A stretch of 64,000 bases of DNA. It comes from Dipteris shenzhenensis (Eukaryota > Polypodiophyta > Polypodiopsida > Gleicheniales). The DNA lies in assembly GCA_047967505.1 (NCBI GenBank), contig CM106540.1, one strand, 5' to 3'. The stretch's first letter is position 1. The number at the start of each line of letters is the position of its first letter. Below are positions 11,390 through 21,929 of this stretch, in pieces. The notes beneath the pieces are model-generated. The model was given only the letters and a program-made list of their open reading frames with translations, did no database searches and was not told the origin of the DNA. Both the position numbers and the translations under genes were made by a program.

Positions 11390-12785
11390 CATGGAAATGT
11401 TTGCTATCCAAGGGTTTGAGAAGATAAAGGTTTTCTTTAGAACGTACTCTTGAGAGTGCTGTATATGTGATGCCATGTTGTGGATGACCTGGAGGTTCGA
11501 AACACAATGTTTCTAGCGTGGCCCTATGCACGATGGATGGTTCTTGCAGAAGCCGGTTGGATTGGGAATTGTGCTCGTGAAATGATGTAGTTGCTATTGC
11601 TCCCTATTTGTATTTCCTTTGTGATTGGAAATATTGTAGTCCAGGATTGTTCAATATGATTTTCGTACAAGTGCCGAGTTTGTTGGCATGTGCATGCTCC
11701 GGTGGTGGGGCTAGAGAATTGCACCCACATAACTATGTTTGAGTTGGACATTGTTATGGCCTTGAATTGACCGCCGTCAGCCCCATTCACAAGACCATCA
11801 GTTGTGTTGTAGTTCCCTGCACATAGCTTGACAACAATATTTGGTTTTAGCTTTATTTCTTTGTGCAAGCTAGCAGTTTTGCTGGGGTCATTCGGTAAGG
11901 AAAGAGTGCCGGGTCAATTGCCATGTTTGTTATCCACTGCTTGGAAAGTGTAAATGTTACTAACTATATGGCAAAATACCATTTTGTTATGCACACACAC
12001 TAGTTTGTTTGTGCAGAACAAATGAGGTATTGTCAAGTCTAGTGGTGGCTTATGGTAACATATCGAATTGATTATGTCAATGTCTTGTTGAGTTTGTGTG
12101 TTTGTTCGAAGTTTGTTTAAGATGTTAGTGAACAATAAATCATTTTGACGCATGGCAGCGAGAATTTGCTTTAAAGGGTTTTGATGTTGGAATACCCACT
12201 TATCATGGATAGGGGGTAACTGGTATAGGTCTCGTGTTGTTATGAGGTCCAAGCCCCCAAAGGGAATGTTGTGAATGTGCTTGATGGCGTGTAATCGCTT
12301 ATCCACAAAGTTAAGTATGTGTTTCCCAATTAGCGATACCTCATCCAGGATAATTGAAGACCCAAGTATTGTTTTGTGAGCCTATCTAGCTTGTCAGCTG
12401 CCAATTCAGGCAAGTTTTTGCAGTTTATCAGTATATTCAATGTGGAATGGAGAGTAGCACCGTTCATATGGCAAGCAGCCCTTCCTGTGTAAGCCATTTT
12501 TAGTATTTTTATAGTCAATGGATCACAAGTAGAATCTTTATTATACAGACGTAGTAGCTCTTGGTGAATAGCGTGTATGAGTGTTGTCTTGCGTGTTCCA
12601 GCTCCTCTAGTTAAGAATATGTAAATTGGCTTATCCGGTCTATTTTTCTTCCTCCACATTATGTCGTCAAACACATGCCTTTGTTCTGCATTTACTTGTT
12701 GTACTTGGGAGTAATGCTCTTCTGTGGAAATTAATTCTGTTGATGGATGTAGATACTGGTAAGTGTTAGCAGCTTCTTTTTATTT
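11390..12785 (-). pseudogene. PIF1-like superfamily 1 helicase domain of the Helitron
   Basis: The Walker A region at about 12585-12620 reads IFLTRGAGTRKTTL, with Arg at two positions where the family has Gly. Walker B, LDEVSLIG, is at about 12325-12350, followed by FGGLDLITTRDLYQLPP at 12205-12260, again with Arg for a conserved Gly. The C-terminal motif YTALSRVRSKENLYLL is at about 11420-11470. The domain is split by frame changes near 12330 and 11530 and by stops near 12675. A functional relative would unwind donor DNA 5' to 3' during rolling-circle transposition; this copy could not. The 113 codons at 12330-12674 and 130 codons at 11914-12306 are the best-preserved blocks. Confidence 0.85.
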
Positions 12786-14060
12786 ATCGTTTCTTGTTTT
12801 TAGAGAAAGAATGTCAATTGGTTGATCTTCGATATAGTCATAATGCGTCATGTCTACCATATCAGATGAGTCCAACAAAATAGCGTTGTTAAACGTTTCA
12901 GCCCATACATTATCATTTGCATTCATAGCCATCTCATGCACTTGTTGCTCGAAGTTTGTCCAAGCTTCTGCATTTTGATCATTTGGATTGATCCGAAAAT
13001 TGATTTTTTTATACACGTCATCAATTCGATGTTTGTGTTTATTATAAGCGTCTTGCCATGTTTCATGTGGTTGTTTTAAGGTATCTTCTAATTTGCGGTA
13101 AGGAATGTAGAGCATTAAGTGTTCTCTATAATAGTTTTATGAGTCTCGATGCTGAGCAAAATATGTCAATCTAATCACTTGAGGCTTCTTCAGCCTTTTG
13201 TACGTTGTCCTGTTGTATTCCGATACGAAATCGCCAAGTGAAATTAGCTCGAGACTTGCTGGTCGTGTGGCATAGCGATCTGTAATTGAAGCGCACATGA
13301 TGTCGGTTGAGTCATCATGTAATGTTTGCAAGACTTTATTAAGTTTGAGCATAGATACATGTTGATGTAATGGTGCTGTATTTATGAATTGTACTGTACG
13401 AGAAGTGTGGTGTATTGGTAGTGAAAGGATTAGGTAAAGTGCTTGTTGTGCCGACATCTGTTGCAAGTTTAAAGATGCAGCTCCCATTTTCTTGATTCGT
13501 TCAACCATGTCATTGCTATCTTGGTTTGATTTCTTTATTATATCGTTAAATGCTCTAGTTATTATGTTGTCCACCTTTGTTAGGTACGAAGTGCAACATG
13601 TGGCCACTACACATGTGTCTAGTATGAATTGAGCGTCAGTGTTGGCATCCCATAATGGTGCCAGCAACTTTGCAAATGGGTTTGTCCAAGCATTTGATGG
13701 CTTCCTCTGTAGAAAGAGTGTTGGCCGCTTTAAATTTTCCCGCAGACACTGTATATATTCTTCCTTGGTTAGTCTTAATTTATTTTAAAAATCTGTGAAA
13801 CTATGCAATGAAGCAGATGTCGAATTGTTTAGCTCCTTATACACAGTGACAAGGTTAGATTTGATATGCGAGTAGTTGTCGTGGAGAGGTTCCAAGATTG
13901 TCGTTTCATCCATTGGTGGTATAGGAAAATGAAACCTGCAAATTGCTTTGCCTTTTTTTTGGCATGTGCGTGTATGTCTATGGTGTTGTGCTGCTTGCAA
14001 TGACTCAGGGAGCAACGCCAGATCAGAGGATATGTATTGATCCACAAAGCATGTTACTGG
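12780..14060 (-). pseudogene. Linker region between Rep and helicase
   Basis: Three long blocks in one frame (14045-13785, 13667-13137 and 13115-12780) are separated only by single stops, so the original frame was continuous. The N-terminal block carries FVDQYISSD (the Tyr-containing third Rep motif, about 14020-14045), then a Cys/His-rich CQKKGKAICRFHFP segment (about 13925-13970), typical of Helitron proteins just after the Rep domain. The rest is the helical region found between Rep and helicase in this family, with no separate enzymatic motif. The single stops without frameshift suggest fairly recent decay of this portion. Confidence 0.8.
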
Positions 14061-14089
14061 CTCACTTGATTTACCTTAGAAAATAGGGG

Positions 14090-15620
14090 CTCCCTCCACC
14101 CAAAGCAGAGCATGATCATGCTCACTGCCACGGCTTTGAAATTCGGTCGCAAAGTAGAAATCTATGATCTTCCCAAAAAATTATGAATCTGTCTTCAAAA
14201 GCTTTCTCAAGGCTTCATGCGGTGATCATAATACTGTGCGCAAGTGACAGGGTCATCACGGACCAATTGGTGCATTGGAAGCTTGTTTTTATCATTGTGG
14301 CACTTACTTGACCGCAACTCCCTTAGTCCATTCAACAATGCTGGCCAATTGCTCTCTCCACTTGTAAATGTCACGAAGAATATTGGTGGGCCCAGCTGGC
14401 GAATCATTGCAAACAACCTTTTTCGCTGGTGTTGCAAGTAGTGTGGAGATGTTCGAATGCTTTCAAGTTCTCGGTAACCAATATCTGATTTCAATAGTAC
14501 ATCTAAGTTGGGTTTGGTTTTGACATCCTTAGCCATTATAACCCTACCATTTAACTGTGCATTTCGCATACGAATCCACACTGAACTAGCAACAAAGTGA
14601 ATTAAGATCTTTACTGCTTTGAAGAAAAGGTTTTGGATGTGAGTTGCAAAGCGTCGGTCCCTGTGCAGGATTTCCCATTGGGCAACTTTTTGGTAACTGA
14701 GGATATTGAGCATATGCTCATGCCTTGGCTGACCAAAGAACAGTGTTGGGTAGTTTAGCTCCTCGCAATGCTTATCTTTATATATACTCATTAGCTTTTG
14801 GTTTTTGCTTGGAGCGATCGCTGTGATGGTTGAGATTGTATCAAAAATTTCGGATGTGTCGACATATCCATGCACTAGTGTGTTTGTGAAGGGGTTAGTC
14901 TCTTGATCTATAGTCATATTTTCCTTTGTGAAGCAGGTGTCACTATTGCATTGTGTGTTCATCCTAAGCTGAAAATGTGGAAGCCACGATTGTGAGATTG
15001 AGACACCCTCTTGCTTGTACAAGGGTGTTTCAACAAGCCTTTTTAATGCTTTCATCACTAGATTTGGGCGAACATTACCAGTAGTGTATGGAGTTTGATA
15101 CTCTAGTTTTCGCTTTATTGCGACTCCAACTCCAATTGTCAAATTATCATCTAGCTGTCGTGGAAGCACTATTTGAATGCTCTCTAAGTTATTGCAACAT
15201 TTAAGATACCACCTTTTAACAAATACTGGCCAAAGTGTAAATATTGTCGTATTTGCCCGGGGTGAAATGAGCCTTCCTTCAAGTTCGGTAAGTAGCTGTA
15301 CTTGTATTCATGGGCGATGCTAAAATAGGCACTTGGCCATGCTCAACTTGCCACTTACAGCTAGAACAGATAGAATTATTTGCTGCTTTGATACGATCTT
15401 CATCTATGGTTACAGTCTCTACTAATAGTGCAATGATTTCTTTTGTTGCATCTTTGATTTGGTATTTGAATAGTAACCTTTCGCAACAACAGTAAGGATG
15501 TATAGGAGTGTCTGAGATAAGCGATATAAATTTATCGATTGGCCTGCTATGTTTTTGTTTGCTTATCCCTTTGTGGGTTTGGTCAGAGAATCTGTTTTCA
15601 AGATACTAGAGATAGTGAAA
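14090..15620 (-). pseudogene. Helitron zinc-finger and HUH Rep nuclease domain
   Basis: The frame starts upstream with a Cys-rich segment (HPYCCCERLLF at about 15490 and ICSSCKWQVEHGQVP at about 15350), as in the N-terminal zinc-finger region of Helitron proteins. The 320-codon block at 15169-14207 is a Helitron-like N domain with YPTLFFGQPR (about 14735) and PIFFVTFTSGESNW (about 14370). After a frame change near 14200 the nuclease motif [14 protein letters not shown] is readable, with the two metal-binding His codons at 14112-14120. The Rep nuclease nicks and rejoins single-stranded DNA at the element ends. The true start is unknown because the upstream OTU region may belong to the same protein. 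Confidence 0.88.
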
Positions 15621-15717
15621 CCAAAGATGCCTTATCTTTATAGTGCATGTGCTATGGATGTTAGCTTTGCAAATTGTCTCATTGTGTGTAGTTTTCCCAC
15701 ATCCACAATGTGGAATT

Positions 15718-16458
15718 TGTAAGAAAACAATACGTCTGTGCTCAATAGATAATAGGATCTCGTACGCAAGAGAGAAAACTAGATAGTATGGAGAATAAAA
15801 AATTTGATTACTATAGATCTGATACAATAAATGGTGCTGCCTCCCAGCCGTGCGCTTCTGTGAAAGAAGGAGGAAAGAAGCTTCAATGGCGTGCTGGAAA
15901 CAGTAGAGCATGGAGGCTGGATGTTAAGGAATCACGGTTGCTGTAGCCAGTGATAAAATGGGCTTCACGGGCTTGCTCTTATATAGCCACCACAAGTAGT
16001 CGGTTAGAGCCAATTGGGTGACCGACCCAGTCCACCCAAAACGATTGACTGGGGGTCGGTCCCAAAACAGGCCACCGACCACACGATAGAACCGGTGTGC
16101 AAAATAGAGCAACTAACCTACGGAATCCGTTCGGCCTACAGCCATCTGGGATCATCTGAGGCTCCAAACGGGCCTCGCAACCTGAGAGTGGGTTGCCTCG
16201 GGAAATGCTCCGTCTACCCTCAGTGCGGTCAGTCATGGGATGCCTTCCCACACTTGCATGTAGCCTAGTTGGTGGTGTGCCAACTCTATCTAAAGCCGTC
16301 CAGCCATCAGGCCACACATGGCCCCCATCTGGTGTCCAAACCAGGACCTACCGGATAACCGAGCTACTCAAATGCCTTCTCCTCATATGGGGGGGCTTAC
16401 AAGTAGAGTTAGCTGGTTCCCGTGTAGTTACACGAGAGTGGATCATTGATATCTAACA
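15718..16458 (+). mobile_element. Solo LTR inserted in the Helitron OTU region
   Basis: The 741-bp segment begins TGTAAGAAAAC and ends ATATCTAACA, so it has the TG...CA ends of a long terminal repeat. It is flanked by GAATT (15713-15717) and GATTT (16459-16463), a near-matching 5-bp target duplication. The coding sequence on either side joins into the same OTU-associated peptide seen uninterrupted at about 17640-17730, which gives an empty-site comparison. The left 200 bp resembles, in inverted orientation, the U3 of the copia LTR at the right end of the window (about 63820-64000). The right part resembles 31556-31700 and 55576-55700. I infer strand + from the U3 order and the TATA-like tatatag at about 15981. 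Confidence 0.75.
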
Positions 16459-17350
16459 GATTTAAGTGCCGCATTGAAGGTGCATTACCTAGTTGAACAA
16501 CTGGTGCAAATTGTGGTGCATCCATAGATTAGGGTCTACCTGTATAGGTGAACGCGCAGTTTTGGTAGCGCGTTTTGTACAAATTTTTGATGGCTTGCAT
16601 TCTCAACCATAGATGGTGTATCAATGTGCACTATAGGTTCAAAGTGACCCACCTGTGATAGGCAATCATCATAAAGGATTTGTAAAGGTGTGGCATTGAA
16701 ATTCATGCCATGCCTTATATAGACTCGCTTTTGCCATAGTGACCATACGTAGATTGGTCGTTGTAAGAATGATGATGCCCAGAGAATATCAAATTGATCC
16801 CCCCAAAGTCCCCCCTATCCTGTTGGCTTGCTCATCCACTCTAAATATTCATCACAGGTTTGGACATCATGCAAATTATGGAGAAAAGCTAGAGAGAGTG
16901 AAGTGCATAAGCACCTTGTTCCTCTCCATTCTGCAAGCTTGTGAGGAACTGTTGAATTATTGCTGTTCGTATTTGTACAGATGTTAAATCTATATCAACC
17001 AGATACTTTATTGTATCAAATAAACAATCACAAGGGCTATGTTTGTAATTTCTTTCATGACGTAGTTGTTGGTTTTGCAGAACAGTGTTAATTGAGTGTT
17101 GGGTTTCAATATTTGGTGTGAGATCTGCTTCATTTGTTCCTGTGAAAACCACAACTTCGTCATCAGATTGAGTTGCAACCGGTGTAGCATGCATTTTTGC
17201 TGTGAGTTTATTTTCATTTTGCATCATAGTAAGTACATGGTTCACTAAACCAATGCTAGATATAGGAGTTGTTTCAATAATTGGTTCAAAGTGAGAGGAG
17301 TGTGCAAGACTGTCGTCATATAAGATTCATGTTGACGAAGGCATGTCCAC
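16459..17350 (-). pseudogene. OTU-like cysteine-protease module (fourth copy)
   Basis: From 17350 downward the minus strand reads a module tail with the His motif SHFEPIIE (about 17280) and the linker GTNEADLTPNIETQHSI. Next comes a new N-terminus with CDCLFDTIKYLV; the Cys codon is 17024-17026, and the residue after Pro is Cys instead of the Gly seen in the other copies. The module then continues to GGLWGDQF (about 16800) and GHFEPIVH (about 16635). After that a piece of the third copy's tail (about 16530-16460) runs into the solo LTR. The block is a duplicate of 18150-19060, offset by about 1.71 kb. OTU domains are papain-like peptidases that remove ubiquitin. Frameshifts make it non-functional. 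Confidence 0.7.
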
Positions 17351-17453
17351 TGCAAGCGATAATATTTTTTTGTCGAATGTATCATACCGTTTTCTAAAAT
17401 GAGCTCGTCCTTGTTGTTCATCAATATCTGCGAGTAAAGTTTCTGCTGGAACA

Positions 17454-18153
17454 TTAGTAGACGTGTTTTCTTTTGAGGGACTGTAAGTGAGCCGTCACCT
17501 TCTCAAGAGGAACATTTTGTTTGTCATTGAATTTTATGTAATTCTCGGCAATCATTCTTACCGTTTGATTAGGCATAGTACTCATGATGAGCTGTATTGC
17601 CTTGTCATCTTCCTTTGACCAAAGATGCCATATCTTTTTGGTGCCTATGTTGTGCATGTTAGCTTGGCAAATTGTCTCGTTGTGTATAGTTTTCTCAAGC
17701 TCACAAGGTGGATTTAAGTGCCACATTGAAGGTGTGTTACCTAGTTCAACAATTGGCTCAAAGTGTGGTGCATCCATTGGACCATCATGGTAATGAATCT
17801 GTAGTGGCTTTGTTTCTAATGCGTCACCACATTTTATATAAACCTTACTTTCAGATAGTAACCATACATAAACTGGCTACTGCAGGTACTTAGAAGCCCA
17901 ATAGATAGCGAAATAGGCCCCCCAGAGTCCACTCTCTGATGCGGGTCTACTCATACATACTAGGTATTCTTCGCAACTTTGCACCTCATGGAAATCATGC
18001 AGAAAGCTACGTGTTAGAAAACTTTCTAAGAAGTCTTTTGCCTCTGTGTAGTCCATGGTGAGAGAATACATGAATTGGTTTACTATTGCAACTCGGATTT
18101 CTTTTGTTATTGAGGTCGTATTTAGCAAGTATTTTATTGTGTCGAATAAGCAA
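17454..18153 (-). pseudogene. OTU-like module with a SANT/Myb-like C-terminal helix region
   Basis: The module starts GDCLFDTIKYLL (Cys codon 18150-18152) and continues in frame to SGLWGAYFAIYWASKYL before a stop at about 17878. The His motif APHFEPIVE is at about 17760. From 17777 to 17454 a clean frame of 107 codons continues past the His motif into NETICQANMHNIGTKKIWHL, then WSKEDDKAIQLIM and LEKVTAHLQSLKRKH. That last part has the tryptophan and helix spacing of a SANT/Myb-like DNA-binding fold. The fusion is visible in sequence, but the SANT assignment is tentative. A second copy of the join (KTTHNETICKANIH...IRHLW) appears at about 15606-15700, next to the Rep zinc fingers, so this linker probably connected OTU to Rep in the ancestral protein. 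Confidence 0.65.
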
Positions 18154-18830
18154 TCACCAAATGAGGTAGTCTATAGCATGCATTAAGTGTTTCTTGTGTA
18201 GCACACTATCTATTAGATCAGGGTCTACCGTTACAAGAGAACGCACAATTTTGGTAGTCAGTTTTGTGCTAGTTTTTGATGGCTTGCTTGGATTCTCAAC
18301 CATAGATGGTGTATCAATGTGTACTATAGGTTCAAAGTGACCCACATGTGATAGGCGATCATCATAAAGGATCCGTAAAGTCGTGGCATTGAAATTCATC
18401 CCATGCCTTATATCTCCTTATATAAATTCTCTTTTTCCATACCGACCATACGTACATTGGCTTTTGTAAGAATGATGATGCCCATGGAATAGCAAATTGA
18501 TCCCCCCAAAGTCCCCCTTGTGCTACTGGCTTGCTCATTCGTTCTAAATATTCATCACAAGTTTGGACATCATGCAAATCATGGAGAAAGAAAATCTAGA
18601 GAGAGTGAAGTGCGTAAGCACCTTGTAGCTTGTTCCTCTCCATTTTGCAAGCTTATGAGAAACCGTTGAATTATTGCTGCTCAAATATTTGCAGATGTTA
18701 AATCTATATCAACCTGATACTTTATTATATCAAATAAACAATCACCAGGGCTGTATTTGTAATTTCTTTCACGATGTAGTTGTTGATGTTGCAGAATAGT
18801 GTCAATTGAGTGCTAGGTTTCAATATTTGT
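18154..18830 (-). pseudogene. OTU-like cysteine-protease module (second copy)
   Basis: It begins after the linker NIETQHSIDT with SPGDCLFDIIKY (Cys codon 18738-18740). It contains CDEYLERMSKPVAQGGLWGD at about 18510-18570, FAIPWASSFLQKPMYVWS, LRILYDDRL and the catalytic-His-type motif VGHFEPIVH at about 18330. An in-frame stop near 18690 and a frameshift near 18600 interrupt the frame. The Cys and His motifs occur at the spacing expected of an OTU fold. It is followed without a gap by the third module's GDC motif. Confidence 0.7.
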
Positions 18831-19469
18831 TGCGAGATCTGGTTCATTTGTTCCTATGAAAACCACGACTTTGTCGTCAGATTGAATTGTAGCTGGTGTA
18901 GCACGTGTTGCTGCTGCGAGTTTCTTCTCATTTTGCATCATAGCAGGGACATGGTTCACTAAACCAACTTTAGATATCAGAGTTGTTTCAATAATTGGTT
19001 CAAAGTGAGGGGAGTGTACAAGACTATCATCGTATAAGATTCGTAATGGGGTTGACACATATCCCCCACCACATTGCATACAATTTTTTTTGGTTGTAGA
19101 TGACCACACTTGTATAGGTCTTTGAAGGAATTTTGAAAGCCACACAATAGCAAATCCATCTCCAGAGAGACCACCGCATGATATTGGAATACTTATCCGT
19201 GTAAGATATTCATCATCTGTTTCAACTTTATGCTGCTTATGCATGAAGCTCAAATCTAAATATGTGTTGAAGCAATTTATTGCTTGTTGGTCATTGTTGT
19301 GTAAGTGTGAAACAAATTTTTGTTTTTGTTTTTTTAAAAGAAACAAATGGCTTTTTACTATGCTTTCTAAAATGCTTGCATAACTGGGAAAAATAAAAAA
19401 TACAATGAAAGGAACTAAAACAATGAACATTTTTAGAACAATACTTTCTAGACCAGTAGTTCCATGCAA
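18813..19469 (-). pseudogene. OTU-like module (first copy) with replaced N-terminus
   Basis: A 218-codon open frame. Residues about 1-45 are hydrophobic (MFIVLVPFIVFFIFPSYAS) and do not carry the Gly-Asp-Cys motif of the other copies. From about residue 50 it matches them: FVSHLHNND, a GGLSGDGFAIVW segment, RPIQVWSS, LRILYDDSL and SPHFEPIIE (His codon about 19005), then the linker ending in NIET. The catalytic Cys segment is therefore missing or replaced, possibly by unspliced intron or inserted sequence. It is the most upstream OTU unit, about 330 bases below the RPA-like region. Confidence 0.6.
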
Positions 19470-19799
19470 AGTTTTGATGGTAATCTTTTTTATTTTAAAA
19501 TCTTTTCTTTTTTGTGTTTATTCAATAAACAGCATTCTTTGTATCGGTAAGCATGAAGCTCGTTAGGCAGGCGTAAAGCCCATTTGGCAGGCATAAATCC
19601 CGTTTAGTTGGCAAAACATCCTTTTGCCAGGTAAATAACACTTTCAGCAAACTTTTTTTGTTGGTCTTTTTTATGTTTTTCAAAAATAAAAAACTAAACA
19701 GTCACTTGGAAAACAGGTACTTGAAAAACGGCTTTTTTTTCTAGGAAAATAATTTTGAATAACAGTTTGTTTTTCTCGTCCTAGGCAACAGCTTTAGTG
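19470..19799. other. Spacer with short GGCAGGC(G/A)TAAA repeats
   Basis: Between the RPA and OTU parts of the Helitron lies a T-rich spacer. At about 19564-19615 a short unit of the form ttggcaggcgtaaagcccattt is repeated two to three times with changes. No coding sequence is evident. It may have been an intergenic or intronic part of the element. Confidence 0.5.
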
Positions 19800-21340
19800 G
19801 CAAACTTGTCCTCGATTTCCAAATTTTGCAATGGATCTTTGTCTTCAGGATTTGTTATTGGTGCGTACAAAACCAGTACATTCCCAAACGTTAGTCTGAG
19901 TTCTCCCACAATCCACACTATACTAATTTTTCGTCAAAAATCTTTCTCGTTCTTGTTGAAGTATTGATCAACAGTGGTAGTTATTCCAAGTAGCGGTGTT
20001 ATCCAAGGATCTTTAATGTTGACCCGCACTCGATTTCCATCTTCTGTTTTGATTGTTGCAACCATATGATTGATGATTTCAGGCTCGACACGACGTTTGT
20101 AATGAGTACAGTTGTAAGTATTCTTTCCTTTTTGTTGCAACCCATCCTGCGTCTTGCAAAGTGCACAAGCATAGTAGAATGGCCAATCGGTTTGGATGAA
20201 TGTTAATTCATCGCAAATCTACACAAGGATCAATGTTTCAGTATATGGGATGTTGATCGATAATAACAATTAGGAGTAAAAAAAAGCACATGTACTATAC
20301 TCTTCATCACTCACTAAGCCAACATTACTCTCTTGATTTTAGTAATATTCAAATACTTCTGTAAGCCTCTTTATGGTGTCTTCATCAGTCACTGGTGCTG
20401 CTATGAGTAGGTAGCAAATTGTAATTGCTTTCTAGTCATGTATCTTCCAGTTTCTGCATTCTTAGTCATATGTATAGCAGTACGGCCTTCATTTAGTGCA
20501 CACAACATCTTGTCCTTGATGTGGTCATGTTCATTGTAGAATGCCAACTGCACAAAGAAGGCAAAGATTGAATGACAATAATAGTATTAGTCATAGCCCC
20601 GGTTGCAATTAGAAAACAGGCATGATTGTAAGGCTACTTAAAATTGAGCAGTCATCTGGACCCATTCCATCAGCCACTTTTAAGAAACAATTTGAGAATC
20701 TTTCGCTCGTATGTATTCAAGCATCTTCCAAAACCGCAATTGCAATGTCACTAGTTGGATATGTTTTTGAGCTTTGTAATAACTCTGCTATGGTTATGTT
20801 ATCATAGAAATTCAATTGGATCATAGGGACTAGCAATACTGTGATAATTTACTCGCTGTCACTTTTAATGTCAACTCAGAATCCCCCCTCTCAAATTCAG
20901 GCGTTTTCTTTGAAATCCAAAAGTTCTTGATTTTCACATAGCTACCAGGCTTGATTATCTCATCGTGTTTGTCGATAAACTCTTTATCAAGTTGCAATGT
21001 GATTGTTGTGAGGCCACCTATGTCAGTCAAGTCTGCTCTTATATTTGGGTAGGATGAAATTGTCTTCCTATCATACATGCCGTAACAATTCAAAATCAAC
21101 CCCTCAAATAGAATCTTCTACATGTTTGGAATAATATCCTTTATCATTACCACTTGCAATTTAGATGCGTCTCTTTTTTGTGCCTTATTATTACTTGTGA
21201 TATCGTGATTGCTTTCTAGCCTTACATTGGACGCCTTGATTATTGAAGACTACAAAGATTCCTTCCCACTATTGGTTCTTGGTCTTTTATTTGATGTAGT
21301 TGACAATTTTTTTTTAGTGCTTTACCTGCAACATATTAAA
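19800..21340 (-). pseudogene. Helitron-encoded RPA1-like single-strand DNA-binding protein
   Basis: Minus-strand segments in order: a basic, NLS-like KRPRTNSGKE (about 21270); an OB-fold block at 21140-20830 (ILNCYGMYDRKTISSYPNI ... PGSYVKIKNFWISKKTPEFE); a helical stretch at about 20550-20410; and a C-terminal zinc-ribbon OB domain with CALCKTQDGLQQKG...NCTHYKRRVEPEI and VRVNIKDPWITPLLG at 20170-19960. Possible introns with CAG or TAG acceptors separate blocks (around 20550-20620 and 20220-20300). Replication protein A large-subunit homologues are a known accessory gene of plant Helitrons and coat exposed single strands. Stops and frameshifts indicate decay. The position upstream of OTU-Rep fits a two-gene Helitron. 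Confidence 0.75.
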
Positions 21341-21929
21341 TTTTAGGGTGGCCATGTTTTAAAAAAATAACTTCAATGAATGCACCCTATCCTAGACGAT
21401 GCGATTTAAAGAAATAGGGCTTTTTAAGGCTCTGCTGTGATTTGGGACATTTTGTTAGGTAGTGCTTTGACAATATAGTGAAGGATTGTTGGGGGGGGGG
21501 GTGAGAAACGGCTTAAATCCTTTTTGGGCTTGACAATGTATAAAAAAAAATTAAACTTGAAGCATCATTAACTTTAAACATTCACTAGGAGAATGTACAG
21601 TACTCCAAATAACCAGATGATGTAATAGTAGTAGCAACTAAAATAGAATGCATTTAATCATAAACTAAGCCGAGACTATTACAAAGCTATCTTAAACACG
21701 AGTTCAAATTATTTATCAATTTTGTGCATTATGTTTCCATTACTATTTTTTTGAGTGCAATGCTGTATCTATTCCCTTATTATTTTGTGAGCAATAAGAG
21801 GGAAGTGAATTCTATTTTCAAAGCAACAATATCTTGATTATTCTGTAGATCTCAGTTCTTCGCTTTAGCCAATGTGATGATGATTTAGTTCATATATTCT
21901 CCAACCCCAAAAGAACGAAATGTATTTTG
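21341..21929. other. No recognisable gene; poly-G tract
   Basis: AT-rich non-coding sequence with an uninterrupted G run of about ten at about 21490-21500 and an A run nearby. The region may contain the Helitron 5' flank, but no terminus could be fixed. Confidence 0.5.

Larger units (their letters stand above)
10670..21340 (-). mobile_element. Large decayed Helitron/Helentron-like rolling-circle element
   Basis: Read on the minus strand, the order is an RPA-like OB-fold protein (21340-19800), OTU-like protease modules (19470-16460), Rep zinc fingers and HUH nuclease (15620-13790), PIF1-type helicase (12780-11390) and an EEP nuclease domain (11330-10670). All parts share one orientation and all are families known from Helitrons, so I infer one element. 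The Rep-helicase-EEP fusion with OTU modules is the Helentron/Helitron2 type of architecture. Multiple stops and frameshifts, a solo LTR at 15718-16458 and altered helicase residues show it is inactive. Coordinates cover coding parts only. I did not find convincing termini (5' TC, 3' hairpin plus CTRR). Confidence 0.8.
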
